NCBI GenBank assembly: GCA_011056555.1
Contig: DSEQ01000042.1
Span: forward strand, 62,001-126,000
Length of the DNA: 64,000 nt
Source: Candidatus Zixiibacteriota bacterium
GTDB lineage: Bacteria > Zixibacteria > MSB-5A5 > JAABVY01
Direction: 5' to 3'
This document shows, one piece after another, positions 35,604-45,453 of the stretch. The notes beneath the pieces were generated by a model. It did not search any database. It was given only the letters and a program-made list of their open reading frames with translations, and was not told the origin of the DNA. A program made the position numbers and the translations under genes. How positions within the stretch are numbered: the stretch's first letter is position 1; each line of letters opens with the position of its first letter.

Positions 35604-36704
35604 CTATTTGAAAAACGCGGTGATTACCTCGACCACGTAATTCCTTTCATCATCCCTAAGATCAGGATATATGGGAATCGACAGCACTTCCCTGGAAGCC
35701 CCGGGCGCGACCTCATAATCGTCGTCTGTGTAGCCCAGATATTTATAGCACTCCTGGGCATGCAGAGGCAACGGATAATATATTGCGCACCCGATATCAT
35801 GATCCTGAAGGTGCTTCAGCAGTTCGTCCCGCCTGTCAGTAGCGATTGTATATTGATTGTAGATATGATAATTGTGCTCGAGCTCTACGGGCAGCTTGAG
35901 CGGCAGGTCTTTCAGTGTATCGTTATAAAAAGCTGCGTTTTTCCTGCGTGCCTCAGTCCACTGATCCAGATATTTCAGTTTGACCGACAGGATCGCCGCC
36001 TGCAATGTATCCAGCCTGGAGTTATAGCCGATGTAGGAATGATAGTATTTTGGATGGGCGCCATGGTCGCGGAGGCTTTTCATAAACGTCTGCTTATCCA
36101 TATAATCCGAAACGATCATACCAGCATCGCCGGCAGCTCCTAAATTTTTGGATGGAAAGAACGAGAAACAGCCGAAATCACCCATGGTGCCGGCCTTCTC
36201 CTCCTTGTATTTAGCCCCGATTGCCTGGGCCGCATCCTCCACCACCATAATATTGTTTTCTCTGGCGATCTGCAGTATCTGATCCATATCAGCGCACTGG
36301 CCGAAAATATGCACAGGCATGATTACGCGGGTTTTATCGCTGACAGCTTTTTTGACCTCTTCGGGCTTGAGATTATATGTATCCGGGTCAATATCGACAA
36401 AGACAGGTGTGGCTCCCAGCCTCGAGATTACTCCCGCCGAAGCAAAAAACGAAAAGGTCGAGGTAATCACCTCATCCCCTGCTTTGACTCCGCAGGCGCG
36501 CAGTGCGATCAGCAGAGCGTCGGTGCCCGAGGCCACGCCGATGGCATATTTACTGCCGCAATAGCGGGCCGCCTGTTCCTCGAATTGCTCTACCTCCGGC
36601 CCCATTATGAATCTGGTGTGCTCCAGAACCTTATGAACGGCCTGATCTATCTCGGATTTTATTCCCTTATACTGGCGGGTCAAATCTAAGAGCGGGACTT
36701 CCAT
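35604..36704 (-). CDS. DegT/DnrJ/EryC1 sugar aminotransferase (WbpE-like)
   Basis: 366 residues from ATG 36704, preceded by AGGAGG; a TTG 12 bases further upstream is less likely. It begins MEVPLLDLTRQYKGIKSEID, the classical WbpE/DegT start, with the cofactor Lys in FSFFPSKNLGAAGDAG and GVASGTDALLIALRA near the start of the fold. It converts a keto nucleotide sugar to the amino sugar. It is the second aminotransferase of the cluster, so the polysaccharide probably contains at least one, possibly two, amino-deoxy sugars. Confidence 0.92.
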   Translation of the reverse strand: MEVPLLDLTRQYKGIKSEIDQAVHKVLEHTRFIMGPEVEQFEEQAARYCGSKYAIGVASGTDALLIALRACGVKAGDEVITSTFSFFASAGVISRLGATPVFVDIDPDTYNLKPEEVKKAVSDKTRVIMPVHIFGQCADMDQILQIARENNIMVVEDAAQAIGAKYKEEKAGTMGDFGCFSFFPSKNLGAAGDAGMIVSDYMDKQTFMKSLRDHGAHPKYYHSYIGYNSRLDTLQAAILSVKLKYLDQWTEARRKNAAFYNDTLKDLPLKLPVELEHNYHIYNQYTIATDRRDELLKHLQDHDIGCAIYYPLPLHAQECYKYLGYTDDDYEVAPGASREVLSIPIYPDLRDDERNYVVEVITAFFK

Positions 36705-36740
36705 TTTCCTCCTCACAATTTTGGGTCATGCGACTGGATA

Positions 36741-37961
36741 TCAGGATTTGCGTTTTTTGAATCCAAAAAGGTCTTTTTTCAGGGTACTGAATATGACCGA
36801 TATATCTTTATAGCGTTCGGGATTTGATAGCTTATAATCCCGCCACCTGTCATGCGCCACGGCATAAACCATCGAGAATACAAAACTCAAAATCATTGCG
36901 GTAATAACTATATAGACGCGTTTGGGTTTGAATTTATGCGCGGGAGGAACCGCCCAATCCAGAACAGAGATTGTCGGGGTATCTTTGGCCTGCATGATTT
37001 TGGCCTGCTCGAGCTGGGTGTTCAGGACCTCATGCAGTGCCTCCTCACGCTTTAGATTGCGGACCAGCTGCATATATTTCAGGGTGATTTCCGGAATTTC
37101 CGAAAACGGTATCGCAAGAAATGCTGTAGATGTATCCTCCGGCGCAGAGCTGCCCTCCTGAATCTCCTTCAGCCTTTTTTTAATTTCCGAGATTTTGTAT
37201 CGCAGGTTGATCACATCCGGATGGTCGGGGGAATGAGATTTTTCCATTACTTTCAGATTAATCTGGTCCAGGGTAAGCTGGCTGTAAAGCTCGGCGGCGG
37301 CATTTATGGAAGCGGCCGTCTGTTCATCGAGGGAGATAGCCTTATGGGTGCGCTGGAATTCCTGCAGAGCAAGTTCCGCCTTACGCAGATTAACCTCATT
37401 TTTTTCCAGCTCTTCCATAATAAATCTTTTCAGTTCAGTGGCTTTCTGCACCTTGGTAAGGCGGTTAATATTATCCAGCTGTCTGGTGATTGAATTCGCC
37501 ACATTCGCCGCCAGTTCCGGATCCTTTTCCTCATAAGAAATATCTATGATACCGTCTGCGCGCACATTCACGTCCATCTGCTTCTGCAGTATTCCGATTG
37601 CGCTGCGTTTCTTTTCGACCCCGTAGACATTGACCAGATCCATATCCTCCACCACGCCTTCGGCCACGGTACGGCTCTCGGCTATGGAGGCCAGAAGATC
37701 GGAAGGGGAAGCCATGACCGGCAGGGCAAAACCGGTGCCGCTTAACGCCAGGCTCTGGAGGCCCATCGAGGCCGCAATTTCGCTTAAGGACTCGCTCTTT
37801 TCCGGAGGGAGTATTACTGCCGTGGCCTTGTACCATTTAGGAAGCAACAGGCTTATTATAACCGCCGCGACGGTTACGACAAAAACATTTATCAGTATCA
37901 GCCCGCGGTGCTCTACCAGCGATCTTAAGACAATGAGAAGACTGTTCTTTTTTTCCGGCAT
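36741..37961 (-). CDS. Wzz-type chain length determinant protein
   Basis: 406 residues. Two membrane helices lie near the ends (about 20-42 and 360-382) and enclose a periplasmic domain with long coiled coils (about 160-320). The Pro-rich motif before the second helix reads VLDWAVPPAHKFKPKR. This is the polysaccharide co-polymerase layout. No tyrosine-kinase domain is fused, and no separate Wzc-like kinase gene is in the cluster. It sets chain length and links to the outer-membrane exporter encoded just upstream. Confidence 0.92.
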   Translation of the reverse strand: MPEKKNSLLIVLRSLVEHRGLILINVFVVTVAAVIISLLLPKWYKATAVILPPEKSESLSEIAASMGLQSLALSGTGFALPVMASPSDLLASIAESRTVAEGVVEDMDLVNVYGVEKKRSAIGILQKQMDVNVRADGIIDISYEEKDPELAANVANSITRQLDNINRLTKVQKATELKRFIMEELEKNEVNLRKAELALQEFQRTHKAISLDEQTAASINAAAELYSQLTLDQINLKVMEKSHSPDHPDVINLRYKISEIKKRLKEIQEGSSAPEDTSTAFLAIPFSEIPEITLKYMQLVRNLKREEALHEVLNTQLEQAKIMQAKDTPTISVLDWAVPPAHKFKPKRVYIVITAMILSFVFSMVYAVAHDRWRDYKLSNPERYKDISVIFSTLKKDLFGFKKRKS

Positions 37962-37966
37962 AATGA

Positions 37967-39577
37967 TTATTCAAGAATTTGATCAATTACTATATAAAGC
38001 GTGGCGAGATTTGCAAGGAACAGCCCCACATCCTTGGTTACCTCCCACCAATTGACATCCTTTTTCTCCGGTACCAGAATCTCATCCCCAACTTCGATCT
38101 GAACCCTGGAGGAGGGTTTGAGTATTGCCCCTGAGGCACCTTTGATGATTCTGATTTTTCCCTTGTCAGCGCTTTTTGTCAATCCCCCGGCCTGGTTCAG
38201 GTAATATTTTACATCCGCCCCGGACTTGTAAGTCAACAGCCCCGGCTTGAGGACACGTCCCATAATACGGACGCTTAAAGATGTTTTGGGAATTATTATA
38301 CTGTCTTTATCTTTCAGCCTGACATCCAGCCCGCGCGCGCCATTACTGAATAACTCAACGAAATCGATGGACACTCTTCCCTGCTGGGGATCGCTCTTGA
38401 GCAGAAGATATTCACGTTCAATCTCTGATAGCTGATCTACCGACAGCTTTATCTGGCGATCGAGTTCGGTATCGCGGATGGCCTCGTATCCGGAACGAAA
38501 CATCCTGGCCTCAGCCAGTGAAGCCTCCTCAGTGAATCCTCCCGCCCAGGCTATGACCTCGGTAAGGGTGGTGGTATCCTCTTTGACAGCATACACCCCC
38601 GGGTAAAGCACCTCACCTTCGATTGTTACCTGAGCCTTGCGATGGTAGTCCGGGATCGAGCGGATGAAAATACGATCGTCAGGCATTAACAACATATTGC
38701 CGGGATTCCCGGGGTCCTCCAGTATCGCCTCCAGAGGAATATTTAATGTTATACTCGAGTCTCCGGCCTCGTCAAATCGTACCAGGCTGGCAGAATTGAG
38801 ATTCGCATCAAGCGTTATTCCGCCCGCAAGCATAATCAGATCATTGATTGTCTCTCCGCTGACATACTCATACTCACCGGGTAACTGCACCGCGCCGTAG
38901 ATCTCAACCAATCCAACCTTGGTCCTTCTGGGAGGCACAAAAACCTTGTCGCCCTCAAGCAGGTAGGGATTGGCATCATTATCGCCTCCGCGTGCAAAGC
39001 TCAATAGATCCGCCAGCATAACCTGACCGTTTCTTATAACCCGGATATTTCGCTCGGAACCGTCCTCAGTGAGGCCTCCCGCAAGCTGTATGGCCTCGGA
39101 TATTCTATCCATAGAGGTAACCGTATAGATCCCCGGCAGATTTACTTCGCCATCGACAGAGACCTTGAGCTTTCTCAGTTTCGAAAGCGTAACCGAGATT
39201 TCAACATTGCGGTAGCGCCTTCCCAGCGCATCGAGTATTTTTTGTTTTGCTTCTTTTAACGTAACCTGGCCCAGATTAATCTCGCCGAATTCTGGAATCA
39301 GCGCTGAGCCTTCGGGGGTAATAATGATGCGGTTTTCCCGGGTATAGCCGCCGTAGAAAAAGATGGTCAGCTCGTCGCCGGGACCGACTATATATCGCTC
39401 CGGGTCAATAATTCTGTCCTGAGCGCCGATATCCCGGGATCGTGAATATTCGGCCGCCTGCTCACGAATGCGGGCATCCTGTTGGCCCTCAAACTCGGTT
39501 TCATCGACCTGGGCAAAAGATGAGACGGCCATGAGAAACCATAAGATTATGATCTTGAGGGAGATATTAAACTTCAT
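37967..39577 (-). CDS. Wza-like polysaccharide export protein with SLBB domains
   Basis: 536 residues with a signal peptide (about 1-23). A polysaccharide export domain (YIVGPGDELTIFFYGGYTREN, about 60-150) is followed by four SLBB-type beta-grasp domains, each marked by VxGxVxxPGxYxxxxxxxxxxxIxxAGG (for example VDGEVNLPGIYTV, IYGAVQLPGEYEY, IEGEVLYPGVYAV, IMGRVLKPGLLTY). The C-terminus has a hydrophobic segment (VGLFLANLATLYIVIDQIL). It should form the outer-membrane or periplasm-spanning channel for export. No lipobox is seen at the signal cleavage site. It lies 5 bases upstream of the wzz-like gene. Confidence 0.92.
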   Translation of the reverse strand: MKFNISLKIIILWFLMAVSSFAQVDETEFEGQQDARIREQAAEYSRSRDIGAQDRIIDPERYIVGPGDELTIFFYGGYTRENRIIITPEGSALIPEFGEINLGQVTLKEAKQKILDALGRRYRNVEISVTLSKLRKLKVSVDGEVNLPGIYTVTSMDRISEAIQLAGGLTEDGSERNIRVIRNGQVMLADLLSFARGGDNDANPYLLEGDKVFVPPRRTKVGLVEIYGAVQLPGEYEYVSGETINDLIMLAGGITLDANLNSASLVRFDEAGDSSITLNIPLEAILEDPGNPGNMLLMPDDRIFIRSIPDYHRKAQVTIEGEVLYPGVYAVKEDTTTLTEVIAWAGGFTEEASLAEARMFRSGYEAIRDTELDRQIKLSVDQLSEIEREYLLLKSDPQQGRVSIDFVELFSNGARGLDVRLKDKDSIIIPKTSLSVRIMGRVLKPGLLTYKSGADVKYYLNQAGGLTKSADKGKIRIIKGASGAILKPSSRVQIEVGDEILVPEKKDVNWWEVTKDVGLFLANLATLYIVIDQILE

Positions 39578-39794
39578 GTAACGGCACTTTTCTTAATTAT
39601 TAATCAGCAATGATATACTCACATCTGTTCTTTGTCAAGTTAATTAAAGTCAACAGATTGCGAATAGGGCATTGACTATTTATGATAAAACCCCGTTTCC
39701 GGAAAGTTCCATCAGATAAGAAAAGCCGAGGACTAAAGCAACACCCCAATTATTACTCAGACATTTATCCTTGATGCGATTTACCTGCGTGAGA
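39578..39794. other. Intergenic region between export and nucleotidyltransferase genes
   Basis: No gene found in these 217 bases, which include the likely 5' region of the wza-like gene. No hairpin with a T-run is convincing, so the nucleotidyltransferase transcript may read through. Confidence 0.35.
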
Positions 39795-42299
39795 CTATTT
39801 CTGCATGGCGTCAATCTTTTGGCGGAATTCATTGATATATTTATGGGCCATGTCCTTGTCTCGCGATTCGGAGTAGATATGAAAGAGATCTTTCTCCCTG
39901 TCCGGCGCAATCAGCACCCAGCCCCCATCCCGCAAAACCCTGATACCGTCGACAAGTTGACGATCCTCATCGGCAGTGTGAGTAATCAAATTCCGCATTA
40001 CCTGGCCCTTCTTGCGCCAGTTACAGGGCACATCCTCACTCAGGTAGATGAGATCAGAGAACTTCTCGCGAAGCCCTCCGAACCTCTGATCCGTACGGGC
40101 CAGAAGCTCCAGTATCTTGGCCGTGGAAAACATCGCATCCGCACCCAGCTGGAAGCCCGGAAATATAAACCCGCCCCGGGTGCCTCCCACAAAATCAACA
40201 TCCAAACCGGTTTTTGCATGCATCATAGCCTGGTGATCGTTTCTCACCCGGATAACCTCCACCCCATATTCTGCGGCGATCTCCTCCACGCCCATGGAGG
40301 CCAGCACCGGCACAGCGATCTTTCTGGCCCGAGTGACTGAAAGAAAGAGATCGGTCACGAGCAATAGAAGCAATTGTTCCGCTATTTCCGTCCCTTCTTC
40401 GTCCACAATCCTGATCTTTTCGGCATTATTGTCCAGCATAATCCCCAGGTTGGCCCCCAGTGATTTGACGATCACCGACAGGGTCTTCATGGCGAAGTTC
40501 TTCTCCTCGCGGGAGATGGAGACCTTGGATGGATCGATGTAGGCATTGAGAGAAATGACCTCGCAGCCCAGCTCCCCAAAAATGGCCGGAAATATATCCA
40601 CCGCGCCGCCATGGGCATAGTCAACCACGATTTTGAAGTTCGCTTTCCGTATAGCCTCGACATCAATGTATTTGAGGAATTGTTCCCTGTAGGATTCGAG
40701 TATGCGCACAGGATATTCTATGGTCCCGACCTCGTCGATCCTGGCGCGCCTGAAATCCTCGCGCACGAACAGTCTTTCCAGTGATTTCGCTTTCGAGGTG
40801 GCGATATCCTGGCCATCCTCGGAAAAGAAGATAATATCCTGCAATTCCTTGCGGTAAGGCGTGTGGCGGATATGTACCCCTCCTGCGTGTCTGCCGGTGT
40901 AAAGCTCGAACCTGACCACCGGAATCGGGAGAGTCTGGAGATCCCTGACATTGATCCCGGCCGATATCAATCCGGCTCCAAAAGCGCGCTGAATCATCCT
41001 GGAAGAAAGCGAGACATCCCGCGAATAAACCACCGAGCTCCCGGCCCCCAGCATGGCGCCGTAGGCCGCTCCCAGTTTGGCGGCGAATTCCGGGGTAATC
41101 TCGAGGTTGCCCAGACCGGTAACTTTGGCGTCGGTGAAAAGCTCGCGATTCCATTTTTCTCCCCACACAAGACTGGTTGACAGAACCGCGCCGTTTTCCA
41201 CTTCCTTTTTGGGCCAGATTTTTACATTGGGAGAAATCGAAACCTCATCGCCAAGAGTGACACCCTCGGAAATTATCGCATTTTCATAGATTTTTGCACG
41301 GGCCCCGACACGGGTCTCGTTCATTAAAAGCGCCTGGGTGATTTCGGTCTGCTCGCTGATGACCGAGTCATTCCATATGATTGAATTCGAAATCCTGGAT
41401 TTGGCTCCTATGATGCAGTTGTCACCTATTGTAGAATTCATGATTTTGCAGTCCGGCTCAATACTGACCTTGTCCCCCAGTATAACCACGCCCTCGTATT
41501 TCACCGAATCATCGACATTCTGGTTCTTGCCGATCCAGAGTATCGAACCGTCATGCTTGAGCATATTATAACCCAGATCGATAATAACCTCGCCCCTGAG
41601 TATATCTTGATGAGCGCTGGTATATTCACCCACATTGCCGATATCGCGCCAGTAACCCTGAATATTGCAGCCGTAGAGGGCTTGTTTTTCACTCAGCATT
41701 TTAGGAAATAAGTCTTTAGAGAAATCGTAAAATTCTTTATTGGGAATCTGCCTCGTCACCTGTGGTTCAAGCACATAGATTCCGGTATTTATCTGGTCTG
41801 AGAAGACCTCGCCCCAGGTCGGCTTTTCGAGAAAACGAGTGATCTTGCCATCATGATCTGTTATGACCACCCCGTAAGAGAGCGGATTCTCCATCTGGGT
41901 CAATACCATGGTAGCATCAGCTTTACGATCCTCATGGAAGGAAATGACTGAAGAGAGGTCGAAATCCGTCAGCACATCCCCTGATATGATCAAAATCCTT
42001 TCATCTTCAAAGAAATCCTCATAGGCATTACGCACCGATCCGGCAGTACCGAAATCGTCCTCGGCCAGCTTGTAACGCATCTTGACCCCGAAATCCGAGC
42101 CATCTCCAAAATAATCCGTGATTGCCTCCGGCTGGAAATAGAGAAGCGATAAAATTTCATCAAAGCCGTATTTCTTGAGCAGGTTTACCACATGCTCCAT
42201 CATCGGTTTGTTGGCCACCGGAACCATCGGCTTGGGTACCCCAAGCGTTAATGGACGCAGTCGTGTTCCGAACCCCCCTGCCATTATTATCGCTTTCAT
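39795..42299 (-). CDS. NDP-sugar pyrophosphorylase fused to a degenerate phosphomannomutase domain
   Basis: 834 residues. The N-terminal nucleotidyltransferase starts MKAIIMAGGFGTRLRPLT with the PKPM motif and later SGDVLTDFDLSSV. A left-handed beta-helix follows (about 245-370, repeats such as SIEPDCKIMNSTIGDNCIIG). The C-terminal half is a phosphohexomutase fold, but the catalytic Ser loop, normally TASHNP, reads VHIRHTPYR, and the metal loop, normally DxDxDR, reads LDNNAEKI. Mutase activity is therefore not expected. Homologues with this layout are usually annotated mannose-1-phosphate guanylyltransferase. It probably supplies an activated hexose (GDP-mannose or UDP/dTDP-glucose) to the surface polysaccharide. 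Confidence 0.85.
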   Translation of the reverse strand: MKAIIMAGGFGTRLRPLTLGVPKPMVPVANKPMMEHVVNLLKKYGFDEILSLLYFQPEAITDYFGDGSDFGVKMRYKLAEDDFGTAGSVRNAYEDFFEDERILIISGDVLTDFDLSSVISFHEDRKADATMVLTQMENPLSYGVVITDHDGKITRFLEKPTWGEVFSDQINTGIYVLEPQVTRQIPNKEFYDFSKDLFPKMLSEKQALYGCNIQGYWRDIGNVGEYTSAHQDILRGEVIIDLGYNMLKHDGSILWIGKNQNVDDSVKYEGVVILGDKVSIEPDCKIMNSTIGDNCIIGAKSRISNSIIWNDSVISEQTEITQALLMNETRVGARAKIYENAIISEGVTLGDEVSISPNVKIWPKKEVENGAVLSTSLVWGEKWNRELFTDAKVTGLGNLEITPEFAAKLGAAYGAMLGAGSSVVYSRDVSLSSRMIQRAFGAGLISAGINVRDLQTLPIPVVRFELYTGRHAGGVHIRHTPYRKELQDIIFFSEDGQDIATSKAKSLERLFVREDFRRARIDEVGTIEYPVRILESYREQFLKYIDVEAIRKANFKIVVDYAHGGAVDIFPAIFGELGCEVISLNAYIDPSKVSISREEKNFAMKTLSVIVKSLGANLGIMLDNNAEKIRIVDEEGTEIAEQLLLLLVTDLFLSVTRARKIAVPVLASMGVEEIAAEYGVEVIRVRNDHQAMMHAKTGLDVDFVGGTRGGFIFPGFQLGADAMFSTAKILELLARTDQRFGGLREKFSDLIYLSEDVPCNWRKKGQVMRNLITHTADEDRQLVDGIRVLRDGGWVLIAPDREKDLFHIYSESRDKDMAHKYINEFRQKIDAMQK

Positions 42300-42303
42300 A
42301 GTA

Positions 42304-42978
42304 TTACCCTCTCGAGGCTGCTCCCTTATTGCGGGCAGAATTTAAGATCCCTATTAACTTATCCCTGACTTCAAACAGATTCTCATATTCGATATATTCC
42401 CTGTCCTCCTGCTCCAGGAATTTTGCCAGATCATCCTTGGCAAATATCAGATCGGCCTCCCTGGCTCCGCATAAATCCGACAGGCCATCGCCGACATAGA
42501 TTACCCTGTCATCTTTGCGCCTGAGCTGACGTATTCTCTCCCCTTTGCAGTTCCCGCAGGAGGCGCATTCCTCGGTCCAGTGCGGCAGTTCGATTTCCAG
42601 AAAGCCGTTATTAAAGACCGCTATATTTGAATATATGTTGATTTCATTGATGCCGTATTTTCCGAGGATATGCCGGATATAAAAATCCAGCCCATCGCTC
42701 AAAACATACAGGGGTATATTTGCTTCGGCACAGAGCCTGACAAGCTCGGGAAAACCGGTATCGATTTCGAACCGCTCGATATATTCGATAAACTCTTCCC
42801 GTGTGCCGCGGCATAGGCCGGCCTCCTTTGTCAGGCATTCATGCGTGGTTATTTCCCGGTTCAGCCAGCGTTTTACCAGAGGCTCATTCTTGCCCTGAGA
42901 GAAATAAGTATAAAATCTATTGCCCACGTCATCGGTGGTGATTGTGTAGTCGAAATCTATGAAAAGCGAGTAATTCAT
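42304..42978 (-). CDS. HAD-superfamily phosphatase (subfamily IB, MtnX/SerB-like)
   Basis: 224 residues. The nucleophile motif is FIDFDYTIT (DxDxT), the cap region is helical, motif II is YVLSDGLDFY, and motif III/IV reads VIYVGDGLSDLCGAREAD. A small Cys cluster, EECASCGNCKGERIR, occurs in the same place as in MtnX-like phosphatases and could bind a metal. Substrate uncertain: it may act on a sugar or serine phosphate. It lies 4 bases upstream of the sugar nucleotidyltransferase gene and so may serve the same pathway. Confidence 0.8.
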   Translation of the reverse strand: MNYSLFIDFDYTITTDDVGNRFYTYFSQGKNEPLVKRWLNREITTHECLTKEAGLCRGTREEFIEYIERFEIDTGFPELVRLCAEANIPLYVLSDGLDFYIRHILGKYGINEINIYSNIAVFNNGFLEIELPHWTEECASCGNCKGERIRQLRRKDDRVIYVGDGLSDLCGAREADLIFAKDDLAKFLEQEDREYIEYENLFEVRDKLIGILNSARNKGAASRG

Positions 42979-43108
42979 AACAAAATTCGAATCCCGTGTG
43001 ATTTTACGCTAATATAAAAAGAAGACAGGTAACAAAAAAGCATAAACTACATCAAATCTGCGCATTTGGTAAACAAGGTGTGATCTTTCTTCACTCCATG
43101 AGACAAAA

Positions 43109-44743
43109 TCAGCCTTCCGGCTCCAGAATTTGCCTGTATTCCGCGCGATTCTCCAAAAGGCTTATAGCCGCGCGGACAACCGGATCATAACGAAGATAGT
43201 ATTTCTCGTAGATTTCTGTCTCACCATAGGCCAGATTACTGAGTGTTATGCTAAGGTTTTCCATAATTGTGTTCTTGTTTTCTTCCCAGGACTCGTTTTC
43301 AATCATACTTATCTTCGACCTTATGGATGATACCGCGGATTTATCAGAAAATCCCGGATTTATCTTCTTCGCCTCCTGCATGAAATCATCAAAAGCCTGC
43401 TCGATCGGGCCGGAGACATGCAGCCCCCTGCTGTCGAGGTATACCTTGAAGCTGTCCAGAACTTCCGGTTCCAGGGGCAGACTTAACTGATTTCCATGTT
43501 TCCGCAGGTACTCAATCCCGAAATCAAAATAGTATCCTCCCACCAGCAGCACCGATTCGAGAAGTGTCGGCTCTTCGTCATCATAAATAATGTCCGGCAC
43601 CACACCGCCGCCCCCATAGACCTTTCTTCCGCCTGTGGTACGGTAAACTGTCTCCGCCCGGGGCTCGGTCTTTACGAGATTTTCGGACCATGCCATATCG
43701 GAGAACTTCTGAATTATTCGCCCCGAGGGCAGGTAATACTTCGAAACCGTCAGCCTGAGCGCGCCATCCTGCGGGAGAGGGGAGATATTCTGCACCAGCC
43801 CTTTGCCGAACGTGGTATCGCCCATGATAACCGCCCGGTCATGATCCTGCAGGGCCCCGGAGAGGATTTCTGAGGCGGAAGCGGATCCATTATTAACCAG
43901 CACTACTATGGGAATATCCTGGTAGTCGCCCTCAAAGAAATTCCTCAATTGGAATTCCTCGGTAAAAGAGCGTCCCCCGGTCGACACGATCAGGGCCTCA
44001 TCCGGCAGGAACAATCCTGTGATTGCCACGGCAATTTCCAGAAATCCTCCCGGATTTCCCCTGAGGTCAAGAACCAGCCCGTCCATACCCATCATCTTCA
44101 GCGATTCCAGAGCGGTCACCATTTCATTCAAACTGTTCAGGGCAAAATTAGTGAGACGTATATACCCGGTCGAATTGACCATGCCGGCATATTCAACTGA
44201 ACTAATCTGCACCGAGGCGCGTTCGATTTTGACATTAAATTGCTCCTTCAAGCCCGGCCTTCTGATGCGGAGTTCAACGCTCGTGCCCGGCTGGCCGCGG
44301 ATTAGATCCACAGCCTCATCGGGATCGAGCGTGGAGGCGTCGATATCTCCGATCATGGTGACCTGGTCACCGGCCTGCAGCCCGGCCCGGTCCGCAGGAG
44401 AGCCCGGAATGGGCGAGACCACCGTAAGCAGGCCGTCACGAACCGTTATTTCAACTCCTATGCCGGAGAATTCACCCTGGCTTTCCTCTTCATAATATTG
44501 ATAGCTTCTGGGCGGAACATATCCGGTGAATGGGTCGAGGCCACTTTCAATATTCTCAATCGATCCCTGAAAGAGATCCTCGGGATTTATCGGATCCGCA
44601 TAATTTTCATTAATAATGCGGAATGCCGCGGCATAGGCCATCATCCCTTCAAAAAGAGGATCGGTTATAACCAGATATATACCGGCAATGATTGCTGCGA
44701 TATTTAATACTATGAAAATTGCGGTTGTCCGATATTTCTGCAC
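43109..44743 (-). CDS. ctp: C-terminal processing protease (PDZ-S41)
   Basis: 544 residues from GTG 44743, overlapping the tmk stop (TAGTG). An N-terminal membrane helix (TTAIFIVLNIAAIIAGIYLVI) anchors it facing the periplasm. A PDZ domain follows (SGIGVEITVRDG to SPADRAGLQAGDQV, about 95-180), then the S41 core with LVLDLRGNPGGFLE, the catalytic Ser in VNNGSASASEIL and the Lys in TFGKGLVQ. A C-terminal helical region of about 140 residues completes it. It cleaves periplasmic proteins near their C-terminus. This is the intact Ctp paralogue next to the PDZ-less S41 protein at 9491. Confidence 0.92.
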   Translation of the reverse strand: MQKYRTTAIFIVLNIAAIIAGIYLVITDPLFEGMMAYAAAFRIINENYADPINPEDLFQGSIENIESGLDPFTGYVPPRSYQYYEEESQGEFSGIGVEITVRDGLLTVVSPIPGSPADRAGLQAGDQVTMIGDIDASTLDPDEAVDLIRGQPGTSVELRIRRPGLKEQFNVKIERASVQISSVEYAGMVNSTGYIRLTNFALNSLNEMVTALESLKMMGMDGLVLDLRGNPGGFLEIAVAITGLFLPDEALIVSTGGRSFTEEFQLRNFFEGDYQDIPIVVLVNNGSASASEILSGALQDHDRAVIMGDTTFGKGLVQNISPLPQDGALRLTVSKYYLPSGRIIQKFSDMAWSENLVKTEPRAETVYRTTGGRKVYGGGGVVPDIIYDDEEPTLLESVLLVGGYYFDFGIEYLRKHGNQLSLPLEPEVLDSFKVYLDSRGLHVSGPIEQAFDDFMQEAKKINPGFSDKSAVSSIRSKISMIENESWEENKNTIMENLSITLSNLAYGETEIYEKYYLRYDPVVRAAISLLENRAEYRQILEPEG

Positions 44744-45399
44744 TACATCCTGATCCTGATTCTGTGCCGCTTCAGGAAAGATACTGTAATTTCCAGCATC
44801 TCATCCCGGACCTTTTCCTTTGGCCCATCGGCATTTATAACCTTAATCCGTCTTTTATTGTTCTCGGCCAGATGCAGATAGCCCTTGCGTATCTTGCGGA
44901 AGAAAGCCAGCTTTTCATTCTCCAGCCGATCCTTTGTACGGTTCAGCCTTTGCTTCCTTTCAAAGGCTTTTTTCTCCGGCAGGTCAAAAAGAAGAGTAAG
45001 GTCGGGCTTCAGGTTATCAGCAGCAAACAGGTTGGCTTTCAGAACAAAATCAAGATCGAGGCCGCGTCCATAAGACTGATAGGCGGTGGTGGAATCATAG
45101 AAGCGGTCGCAGACCACAATTTTGCCTTGCTTGAGGGCGGGGGCAATTTTCTCCTCCACAATCTGTGAACGCGCCGCCAGATACAGCCATAGCTCGGATT
45201 TGGCGCAGATGTCTATCTCCCCTTTGCTCAACAAAATCCGGCGTATTCTTTCAGAAAGCACGGTTCCGCCCGGCTCTCTCAGGAAGAGATGCTGAACATT
45301 ATTTCTCTTCAGAAAATTTACAAGATATCTGGCCTGCGTTGATTTTCCCGAAAAATCTATGCCTTCGAGAGTAATAAAAATGCCTTTTCCCATAACCAT
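44743..45399 (-). CDS. tmk: Thymidylate kinase
   Basis: 218 residues. It has the P-loop LEGIDFSGKST, the DRFYDSTTAYQSYGRGLD substrate region, LREPGGT (dTMP-binding DR/EPGGT motif) and DLTLLFDLP. In the P-loop, Phe-Ser replaces the more usual Gly-Ala or Gly-Ser. It phosphorylates dTMP to dTDP. Its stop overlaps the start of ctp by one base. The C-terminal tail (HRIRIRM) is basic. Confidence 0.93.
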   Translation of the reverse strand: MVMGKGIFITLEGIDFSGKSTQARYLVNFLKRNNVQHLFLREPGGTVLSERIRRILLSKGEIDICAKSELWLYLAARSQIVEEKIAPALKQGKIVVCDRFYDSTTAYQSYGRGLDLDFVLKANLFAADNLKPDLTLLFDLPEKKAFERKQRLNRTKDRLENEKLAFFRKIRKGYLHLAENNKRRIKVINADGPKEKVRDEMLEITVSFLKRHRIRIRM

Positions 45400-45409
45400 A
45401 ATATATAAA

Positions 45410-45440
45410 AAAAGAAGGCGGCGGAGGCCACCTTCTTTTA
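45410..45440 (-). terminator. Rho-independent terminator of the inositol operon
   Basis: AAGAAGG-c-GGC and GCC-a-CCTTCTT pair around a GGAG loop. On the minus strand the stem ends in a long T-rich run (TTCTTTTTTTATATAT). It lies 14 bases after the ino1 stop and just before tmk. Confidence 0.85.
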
Positions 45441-45453
45441 TAAAGATGATAAT

